Assembly (NCBI GenBank): GCA_963377175.1
Contig: CAUJNA010001224.1
Coordinates: 1,072,501 to 1,136,500, forward strand
Reading direction: 5' to 3'
Length of the DNA stretch: 64,000 nt
Source: Effrenium voratum
Lineage: Eukaryota > Sar > Dinophyceae > Suessiales > Symbiodiniaceae
Positions 56,631 to 64,000 of this stretch are shown in pieces. The translations under genes and the position numbers were made by a program. The notes beneath the pieces are model-generated. The model had not been told where the DNA came from and ran no database searches. It saw only the letters and a program-made list of their open reading frames with translations. Every line of letters begins with the position of its first letter. Position 1 is the first letter of the stretch.

Positions 56631-57762
56631 CTGGAAGAACGCCAGGCCTCGCGCGCCAGCGGGGGGAGAGTTTTCTGCGAGGAATGGGAGAAGTCTAGGG
56701 GAACAGCGTAGCTTGTCAACTGTTGAATCTAATGTCAGGATTCTGGAGTATTGACGTGTTTCTTTGCGGCTTGTCTGGGCAGAGACGGGGGACGAAGAAA
56801 GAATATGCAACACAAGCATCTACGTAGATGTGTGTCGCCAGTGTTTTTATGTGTGCATGCATATGGCAGGACAAGTTGAATTGAAACCCCAGACTCACGG
56901 CACAGGATAGGTTTTGTGAACAGCTAACAATCCCAAAGTCTGCCTCCAGGGGAAGAAGGGGAACCTGCTGAGACATCGCCAATGCAATGAAAGGCTTCGG
57001 ATTGTAAAGGCTGGGGCAGGGGAGGGTGCTTGACTCGGCCAGCTGGCCGTGTCAACAAGAACCATGTGCAGGACCAGCCTGAATCCAACAGGCATACCTA
57101 CAGCCATGCGCACTAAATTGTGACACATGCTAGTTCTAACAGTTTGCAAATATCTAAAACATTCCACATAGCACTCTCTGGCTGAAACAACTTAGCGGGC
57201 ATGATGTAATTTGCCCATAGTGGGGAAGCGATAACACACACACACACACAAATGAGAAAACCATCGCGCAAACAAGCAATCCGATTGTCAAGTCTTGCTC
57301 ATTGGGTCCACCATGGTCCACCTGTAGGAGCTCAGAATCGGAATATGTTGATCATGCTGACGGTGTGAAGTTATCCCGTAAACAACTCAATTGAAAGCCA
57401 ATCCCCATCATCCCCGAGCATTCTGCAGCTCACACTTCATCACACAGGTATCAGTCGACAAACCTACAGAAAGAAACACGCCTGTCATCCTCATTGCCCG
57501 TGCAAGGTACACAAACGCGTCGCATGGTGGTGTCTCATCCACTGCAATTGATCAACCATGAGCTCACCGAACCCAGGCCCCAGTGAAGGATGCTCGACAG
57601 CCATGGGCATACCACAAGCCATGCTTTACATTGAAGAAACGTCAAACATCATGCAAGGCACTGGCAACCTTATGGTGAGCCATGGTCATGCTCCTTGGCC
57701 TGTGGCCCAATATTCAGATCCTGCCGCGGACAAAACCCTGTCTGCCTCTGAGGATGAATCAC

Positions 57763-57886
57763 CATCTTTCCCGAGGCGAAAATTCTGCCCCGCCTCGTGC
57801 CAGCAAGGGCTCCTCCTCGCGCAAGAAGCTGCAATAGGCGCTGCAGGCGCCGCTGAGGTCTTGCTCTGTGCCCACGCCGTAGGCCT
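57763..57886 (-). CDS. Sel1-repeat exon (SEL1L/Hrd3-like gene V)
   Basis: The frame reads AYGVGTEQDLSGACSAYCSF, then LREEEPLLARGGAEFSPRE. G-V-G-T-E-Q-D-L-x-x-A fits the middle of a Sel1 repeat (G-x-G-V-x-x-D-x-x-x-A). Acceptor CATGCTCAG. Donor and incoming phase are uncertain. Confidence 0.5.
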
Positions 57887-57941
57887 CTGAGCATGAGCCG
57901 TCAAGTGCCACCAAAAAGTGGAATTTTGCCGAGCATTTGGG

Positions 57942-58052
57942 GCGGTGGTGGTGGTGGTGGTGGTGGTGGTGGTGGTGGTGGTGGTGGTGGTGGTGGTGGT
58001 GGTGGTGGTGGTGGTGGTGGTGGTGGTGGTGGTGGTGGTGGTGGTGGTGGTG
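57942..58052. repeat. Long (GGT)n microsatellite
   Basis: About 37 near-perfect GGT units. It lies in the intron upstream of the Sel1 exon at 57763-57886. Poly-Gly, poly-Val, poly-His and poly-Thr frames are artefacts. Confidence 0.98.
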
Positions 58053-58235
58053 ACGATGTTGATGAAATTTCTGATGATACGCGTGTTGTCTCTCGTGTAT
58101 ATATAAGTATATGTATGCATACACATGCATACCAACAACATCATGTGTACGAGAAGGCTGTGAAAGGCATATCATATACCCCAACCCTCAAAACCCCCTA
58201 GCCTCCAGCCCCCCAGCCGATTGCCCACGTCCCAC

Positions 58236-58331
58236 CATGCCTGCAGATATCCTGCGGCGAGCTTCGCCTCCGCACTGCCAGCTTGCTCCGCCCGCTTTGT
58301 CCAGCGCCACCCGCCCTCCAGGTCCTTCGTC
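58236..58331 (-). CDS. Sel1-repeat exon (gene V)
   Basis: The frame reads TKDLEGGWRWTKRAEQAGSA, then EAKLAAGYLQA, a textbook Sel1 core (A-x-x-W-x-x-R-A-A-E-Q-G-x-A-x-A-x-x-x-L-G). Phase 2 in matches the exon at 58469-58540 exactly. A longer ORF in another frame over these bases is a shadow. Donor GTGGGAC. Confidence 0.65.
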
Positions 58332-58468
58332 CTCGAACCAAACCACACCATCTAATTGCAATGGGCGTGCCGAGCTGTGGGACCACTTTGCCGCTTCAAG
58401 AGAGGGCTTTTTTTTTTTTCTCTTTTTGTGTGTGGCCCAAAGGAAGTGCCATCCCCTCCACTCCAAAC

Positions 58469-58540
58469 GGATTTCTACGGCTCCTCTGCAGCAGCGCGGC
58501 CAGGCGCAGCATGGCATCCGTGGAGCCGCTCCAGGCAGCC
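58469..58540 (-). CDS. Sel1-repeat exon (gene V)
   Basis: The frame reads AAWSGSTDAMLRLAALLQRS, then RRN(P). G-x-x-D-A-M-x-x-L-A-x-L-L is the first helix pair of a Sel1 unit, completed by the next exon. Acceptor GCTCACCCAAG, donor GTTTGG. The phase joins cleanly to 58236-58331. Confidence 0.6.
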
Positions 58541-59472
58541 CTTGGGTGAGCTCGTGCTCTGCTCACGTTTGATCGGCTGGGAATGGCATTGAAAGCCAGA
58601 TCTCACCTTGAATCGAAGGGAATGTAGGCATTGTAGGCAAAGGCTTGTCATTGTTAGTCTTCATGGCTGACAAGGCATCGGACATAATTCAATGCATCGC
58701 GCGTCGAGTAACCTGTCGCAGTGCTCTTACATGGATCACACCATCGTGGCTGCTGTTCACCTGTACTGATACGCGGGAAGATTGGCCTTTCTCTGTCCAC
58801 AATTGAAAAGAAGAAAAACATCATCATGGGGTCAGATTTTCCTCCATTGCAAGGTCTGGCCCAGCCTGCGGAGGTAGTCTATCTCACAGGCGGGCTGCGG
58901 CCTGGCCGAAAGAAGACCACCCAGGGGCCCTGGTTCTGACAGAACCAGCCAAGCGGATTGACAAAGGCACAAATTGTGGGGACAGTGGCTTTATTGTGTG
59001 CCGCCTGAGCGGTGACAAAATGGGAAAGTCAGTCATTGAGCTTTCCTGCGGGCCCCACGAAGACTTTGGGCCACTAACCCAACCTCAAGTCAGCCAACCC
59101 ACCCTCAAACTTCCAAGCAATGAAAGCCTCATACCTTCCCATGCACCACCTGGCAAACCTTCCAAGATACATCTAGCCTCCTGCCAGCCAACTAACCTTG
59201 AAGCTAACCAGCCAAGCAAACAACGAACCCGCCAACCAGTCAACAGCCCAACAAACATACACAGAAAACAAACACGCAACACACACAACCCTGGCCGCCT
59301 CTGTCTCATTTGTTTGTTGGCAAGTGTAATTGTGCCAAAGACAGTTGTTAGCTCAAGTCCGAAAAAGCTCTTCTGCTTGGATCATGGCTGGTTTTCCGAA
59401 TTCGGTGACCTTAAATGAGTTCTAACAAATGCGTTCTAGGATGCTACACACATACACACATAATCCTGCAAG

Positions 59473-59617
59473 CCCCCGGAACCATTTTCTACGCAGCCCT
59501 GCACGCGCCCGAGACCGCGCCTCCAGCAAAGGCTCTGCGTCTCTTTGGCCAGCGCTGCAGCATTGGTGTGAGCGTTCTTTGCGCCCAACTCCTGGAGAAC
59601 GGCGTGCGGCACTTTTG
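59473..59617 (+). CDS. Coding-like block with Sel1-like pattern on plus strand, strand uncertain
   Basis: The plus frame reads PGTIFYAALHAPETAPPAKA, then LRLFGQRCSIGVSVLCAQLL and ENGVRHF, then stop. The A-L-x-L-F...C...G...C-A-x-L-L-E-N-G-V spacing resembles HcpA/Sel1 repeats. It lies inside the minus-strand Sel1 gene, and a minus frame (AVLQELGAKNAHTNAAALAK) is also GC3-rich. Which strand is used is unresolved. Confidence 0.35.
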
Positions 59618-60544
59618 AGACAAACTGTCATGCGCGTAGAACTTCATGTATGAGGAAAAAATGTGACCTAATATATTTCAACTTTGAGTCCACAACTGTC
59701 GGTTTGCAAGGTGAGAGTTAAAAAAAAAAACTACCTTCGCATGCGACGTTCAATCAGCAAGGCCCCAATTGTCAAGTTATCCGGTCGACTGATCGTTGCA
59801 CGAGCTTGCAGAAACGTAACAACTAGAAGGAATACAACATAACATGCAAGAAAGGAAATGACCAATCAACATACCCGTTTTCATTCTAAACGCAGACACA
59901 AAACCACTCCCTAGGAACTATGTTGCTAAGCGAACATAATCCAACATCAAATACCACCTCAATCCTGAAGTGGCATCGCAAAAAATAACACATGCGATAA
60001 ACATGCTAAAGAGACCTGTCCCCATGCAATGATTTGTTGACAGGTTAGCTTCACCAACATCGAATTATGACAATATCCGTGCACCCAGTGACATGTACTT
60101 CTGTTTGCAAACCGTAGCTTGCCCCGTCCCTTGCAATCAAGTGATTTGTTTGCCTTCAATGATTGCATGATTCCAATCAGGATGTTTGGGAATCTTGACC
60201 CCGCACCAAAGGAGCCGAACCGTACGAAACTAATATACTTGTCATCTCCACCAGTTGGTGGCCAGATCATAAGTCAGAGTCTGAAGCAATGCATTCGGAT
60301 GCTTGCATGGATGGAAGTAATGGGTACTTGCCTCGACTGGTATTGAAATCACTTACATAATCACTCTGTTTTACATGGGACTGACACTCTACAAACACGG
60401 CCATTCGGAAGTCCGTATCCTATGCTTGAAACACTCACCAGTGTATTTGTGGCACATGTCGTCTGGTCAAAACTGCATATATATATATATTGGAGCATGG
60501 TCAAGGTTCCCTTAGGATGTCGCATGGTCGCACCTTCCTACCAG

Positions 60545-60651
60545 CCATTTGTAAACCCAGACTTCCAGTGGCCAGGAAGAACCAAGGACGCCTTGGTTGA
60601 TGCTAAAGGCAACCCACCAAAAGAAACCAAGTTGCCCTACTCGAGGTCTAG
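60545..60651 (+). CDS. Possible plus-strand exon inside the Sel1 gene
   Basis: The plus frame reads PFVNPDFQWPGRTKDALVDA, then KGNPPKETKLPYSRS. Acceptor CACCTTCCTACCAG and a consensus donor GTAAGAG. Third positions are not GC-rich. Unassigned. Confidence 0.4.
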
Positions 60652-60878
60652 GTAAGAGGGGAGCTTGGATCCAGGCGAAGAGCCACAGTTGCACCTGATG
60701 AGTCATTACTTCCCAATCGTAAATCTGTGACGCATGTCAGTCTCTTTGCTACACAAGATGGCCGTGAACTTTAAATTAAAAAAGAAAAAGCAAGACTCCA
60801 ACGTGGTGGACACTCATCAGCAATTTTAGTGAAGCCTCGCAGGCTCCCCTCCCACTTTCAGGTGGCATTGACCCTTGC

Positions 60879-60982
60879 CCTTCCGCCCGCTCCGAGAGCA
60901 GCGTGAAGGCCAAGAGCGCGTCCGGCGTGGAAGCATCCGACAGGGCGGCTTTCCGAGCCCGGGAGTAGAGTTGCAGGACGTC
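60879..60982 (-). CDS. Sel1-like gene V exon
   Basis: The frame reads DVLQLYSRARKAALSDASTP, then DALLAFTLLSERAEG. The acceptor is ACCGGACTTCCAG and the donor GCAAGG, a GC-AG intron. The pattern (D-x-x-x-Y...A...A-L-L-x-x-x-L...G) fits the unit of SEL1L in which a two-helix repeat follows the S-C-x-x-A segment. Extremely high GC3. Confidence 0.6.
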
Positions 60983-61030
60983 CTGGAAGTCCGGTGCTTT
61001 GGTAGGGGTCAATTTCCCCATGAAGATAAG

Positions 61031-61135
61031 TGGGTGTGGCTCAAAATGAAAAAGCTTTCTGTTATGCAGGTGTTAGTCTTTGGTTCCATTTAGCAGGGTG
61101 CCATTTTGGTACATGTTTTTGACCCACAGCCACCT
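61031..61135. mobile_element. Family II introner-like TIR element, copy at 61.0 kb
   Basis: Ends gggtgtggctcaaaatg / ttttgacccacagccacc. Its minus-sense 3' end lies about 50 bp before the exon at 60879-60982. Confidence 0.55.
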
Positions 61136-62011
61136 CAGGGGGATCCTCAAAATCAGCCGGTCAATGACTTTTCAACTGGCCCAAATGTGTTCCAGGCACC
61201 TGAATCACGCTGCCTCAGGGTCGCAGAGCTTGTCTGGTTCACAGGAGATGCTTCTGCAACGCGATACATATACGAGAAAAGGCATTGGAGGAAACACACA
61301 CACACACACCACACAGAACAGACTGAACCACTACTGCCTGAGCGAGAGAAACGTGGGACATGTTTTTAAAACAAACGCGGGATGATCCAGGGAGGGTATG
61401 TATAAGAGTCATACAAAAGTTGCTCTTTCAACACATGTTGCACGCTACTTTCCTCCCCGTGACACTTGCGTGGAATATCACAGAAGCTATGAAGGCCCCT
61501 CCAATTTTATTTGATATAGTATTGACACTGGGAGTGCAAAGTTCCATGTTCGCTGTATCAAATATAGTAACAGTAGGACGCAAACACCGGACAAACAAAG
61601 ATTGCAAAGTGGATTGCAAAGACTGCAAGACCTAGAGCTCTCTGATCCTGGAAGAGAGTCGCAAGGCTCACTGCTATGTGAAAAAGGGTCTACCTTTCAT
61701 CACAGCACCCATTCAAAAAGCCCTTCCTCCATCACAGCACCCAATCAAAAAGCCTCTGTCTTTTGGGTTGTCCACTTGATTTTGTGGCAAACTCCTGGCA
61801 CAAAGGCAATGAAACTGCCACTCTTCATCCTTCCCAACATAGACCACCAACTCTGTCACTGGATCATAATTCATCCCCATACCCCACTGGACTTCTTCTG
61901 GCTCATTGACCCAGGGCTGCGTAGATTTCCCTTTTGAACATCACCCCACCAAAAGGCAACTCACTTTAAAGGATCCCAAAAGGTGCTGTTTCAAACCACC
62001 AAAAACGGGAA
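61136..62011. other. Probable intron, no supported gene
   Basis: Between two family II elements. A CA tract at 61295-61310. Plus ORF 61106-61369 is not supported. Confidence 0.45.
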
Positions 62012-62134
62012 ATATGGCCATGGGTCAACATCCCGTCATCCCAGTGAACATCCCAATCCCCACTGAAATAGACTTAAATGGGTGGTGCACCAATACCCCA
62101 ACATGGTACCATTGGTTTTGACCCACAGCCATAT
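62012..62134. mobile_element. Family II introner-like TIR element, copy at 62.0 kb
   Basis: Ends aatatggccatgggtcaac / ttttgacccacagccatat. The minus-sense donor CT|GTGGGTCAAAACC lies in its terminus, directly at the end of the Sel1-gene exon 62127-62273. The internal ccaatac, acatggtaccattggttt block resembles the 32.3 kb copy. Confidence 0.6.
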
Positions 62135-62273
62135 AGGGAACCCATGGGAACCCTGTGACCCGGCCACATCGGTTGGGTCGGCCAAGGGGCGGGGTGGTAG
62201 GCCAAGGCCACCTCTCGCAGCGTCTCCGCCGCCTTTCGGCACCTGGTGCTGGTCATCTCGCCTTGCTCTCGGG
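62127..62273 (-). CDS. Sel1-like gene V exon (RCRKAAETLREVA)
   Basis: The frame reads REQGEMTSTRCRKAAETLRE, then VALAYHPAPWPTQPMWPGHR. S-x-x-C-x-x-A-x-x-x-x-x-x-V-A recalls the segment near the start of SEL1L/Hrd3 (SC..AL..Y..VA). Acceptor CTTTACTGGAAAG; the donor is inside the family II element. High GC3. Confidence 0.55.
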
Positions 62274-63616
62274 CTTTCCAGTAAAGGGACGCTGGACCCG
62301 CCAATTCTTACTGGGCTGCCCTCAGATCCCCCGCTACAAGGAAAAACCTTTAGTGGGCTAAATGGAAACTACCACAAAGCACTAAAAAGCTAAAAGGCTA
62401 AGGGATGGCTTGGAGCCACTAAGTTTTAAACAGCCCAAAAAGGAAAGTTGGCGTCCAAAACCTAAAACCTTTCTGCCAGTATTTATGATGGTGAGAGAGA
62501 GGGTAAGCCAGGGGCTTGATATCAATGCACTTCAACGGCTCAACGGGCCTGTCCAAGCGATGGTTGGCGTGTCATCAACAGTGTCGTCCCACAGGAGGCA
62601 TGAAGTTCTTAACTCACGATACAAACGGAGATACTTTTAGTGATCCTAGCACGGACAGGTTCTCCTGGGGGCAACAAACTGGGCTTTGATGTTGTAAGGC
62701 CTTGGACAACGTGCTGAATCGTCACTAAAAGGTTTCGGCTGCCCGGATGGCATTGTGGTTGATATTGGACAATATAGCTTGTGTTTGTTTGATTGGCAAA
62801 CAAAGGATTGGGACATTCGACGATGGCAACCCACATCATGATCCAAACAAAAAAGCTAGGACTAGGTCTGCACTGATGTATCAAGGCAGGAAGACGTGCA
62901 CATGCCAATTTCGCTGACGCTATTGACATAACCAATATTTCTACAGATTCCACTGGTATGACACAGTGCAGGCTCGTGTGAAAAGATCGCTGCAGTGCAA
63001 GCACACAAGGACACCACCTGTCGCACACCCCCAACACAACCTCTTTAGGAACTTATTTCACAGATTGATAATAATAGATATAATAGATACGACACTGTAC
63101 TTGCCCATAATTACCCACTTTTCTATCTAATTTATCCTGATCATCCCATGACGGCTTGTGAGAAACCCCCTTTGGTGATACGAATGGGAATCGGCAACAC
63201 CCGGATCGCAAACCCCAAGCTTTGCCTGGAACACATGACAACAGGCCAAGCCCAATCGGAAACCTATCAGAGACCCAACCCCAATTGATCCCCATGAGTC
63301 AACACGGCCATCTGGGCGTTAGCATGCGTTGGCTCATGTGGCCGAGATGCCAGGTTGACGAAGCATCAAAGCGACGGCATTCACGGCAGACACGGGCCTG
63401 GCGCCACAGGACACACATGGAACTGGGCACACAACTCCGGAATTCTGCACTCAGGAATGTACATTCCCACTCAGCCGCATGGTATCCAGGCCCCGGCAAG
63501 GCTCTAACATGTTTCAACGTCAAGCCTTTGCCGCAACAAAACAGATTGGCGGAGAAGCCAGGTGCACCCGTAACCTTTACGCAAGGGCTAGGGGAAACAG
63601 GGCGGAATCCCCTTGC

Positions 63617-63741
63617 AATTTCGCCTCCCCTGCTTCGCCGCCAGCGAGTAGAAGTGCAGAGCCCGGTTTGTGTTGGGCGCTCCCGGCACCTGCACGCCTG
63701 AGAGCTCCGAAACTCCCAGGCCCGCGTAGGCGTGGGCAAGC
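63617..63741 (-). CDS. Sel1-repeat exon (gene V)
   Basis: The frame reads LAHAYAGLGVSELSGVQVPG, then APNTNRALHFYSLAAKQG. L-x-x-x-Y...G-x...N-x-x-R-A-L-x-x-Y-x-x-A-A-x-x-G is a complete Sel1 unit. Acceptor GGCCTCTGAG; donor GCAAGG, a GC-AG intron. Confidence 0.7.
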
Positions 63742-63873
63742 CTCAGAGGCCATGGGCACCCGCTTTCCTCAATGAGGACATAGCTACCTGCCAAACAAAC
63801 ACGTTCCAAGGGAATCTCCTTTTGCAAGATGTTTGATTCAGGGTTAGAAAGCTTCAAGCCGCGTTTTACGGAC

Positions 63874-64000
63874 TTCCTTGTTCCTGTCCGAGCTTCGTCT
63901 GCTGGGCGTTTGGCTCCCCCAGCTGCGCGGCCGCCAGCAGGTAGGCCCCGGCCAGCGTGGCGTTCGCAGCGCCTCCGAAGCGGTGGAGGTAGTGCTGGGC
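63874..64000 (-). CDS. Sel1-repeat exon, cut by the window end (gene V)
   Basis: The frame reads AQHYLHRFGGAANATLAGAY, then LLAAAQLGEPNAQQTKLGQE. A-x-x-Y-x...A-N-A-T-L-A-x-A-Y-L and L-G-E-P-N-A-Q are Sel1-type. The 5' part lies beyond the window. Donor GTCCGT assumed. Confidence 0.6.

Noticed and set aside
57686..58184. Long minus ORFs with poly-Thr or poly-His runs
   Set aside because: Produced by the (GGT)n microsatellite. Only the downstream Sel1 exon shows coding signs.
58188..58517. 109-codon minus ORF (DGVVWFEDEGPGG...)
   Set aside because: It overlaps the Sel1 exons in another frame; the Sel1 frame has the recognisable repeat and matching splice phases.
1..64000. Dinoflagellate spliced-leader relics, tRNA, rRNA, CRISPR or bacterial operons
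   Set aside because: None was recognised by eye. Partial resemblances such as tggctcaaaatg at 61.04 kb belong to the family II TIR. A sequence search for the full leader would be decisive.

Overview
This window looks like nuclear DNA of a dinoflagellate, probably a Suessiales-type (Symbiodiniaceae or Polarella-like) genome. The evidence is indirect: no bacterial-style gene packing; short GC3-rich coding blocks of 20-270 bp bounded by splice sites in a sea of non-coding DNA; several GC-AG introns beside GT-AG ones; many microsatellites; and short elements with terminal inverted repeats (TIRs) sitting exactly at exon edges, as described for introners in dinoflagellates. No complete spliced-leader sequence, rRNA or tRNA was recognised, so the lineage call is an inference. 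All exon limits come from reading frame, codon bias and splice motifs and have not been tested with transcripts.

Layout. (1) 0.27-6.7 kb, minus strand: a coiled-coil protein whose first exon encodes an Arg-rich presequence and a hydrophobic stretch. Two of its introns are family I introner-like elements that splice in frame. (2) 11.8-14.8 kb, minus: a Met/Pro/Gly-rich protein. (3) about 17.9 kb, minus: an isolated exon. (4) 21.2-22.9 kb, minus: a gene with two fascin-like beta-trefoil segments (GTWLS motif). (5) 24.9-38.1 kb, minus: exons that together make a GH5-type beta-glucanase. Its span also holds, on the same strand, an uninterrupted RING-finger ORF (33.6-34.3 kb), a two-exon gene with a ubiquitin-like tail (30.0-30.8 kb) and unassigned exons near 36 and 37 kb. 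(6) 38.8-57 kb: scattered unassigned exons on both strands. (7) 57.8-64 kb, minus: a Sel1-repeat gene, probably related to SEL1L/Hrd3 of ER-associated degradation, cut by the window end.

Strand. Most supported exons left of 48 kb are on the minus strand, which fits the one-direction gene arrays of dinoflagellates. Between 49 and 54 kb, and inside the Sel1 gene, some coding-like blocks read better on the plus strand.

Non-coding content. Microsatellites are (GGT)n, (GCAA)n, (AAAC)n, (TA)n, (GAT)n, (ATCC)n and (CAACAG)n. There are two larger inverted/tandem repeat clusters (15.9-16.2 kb and 34.6-35.15 kb) and at least thirteen copies of three short TIR element families.
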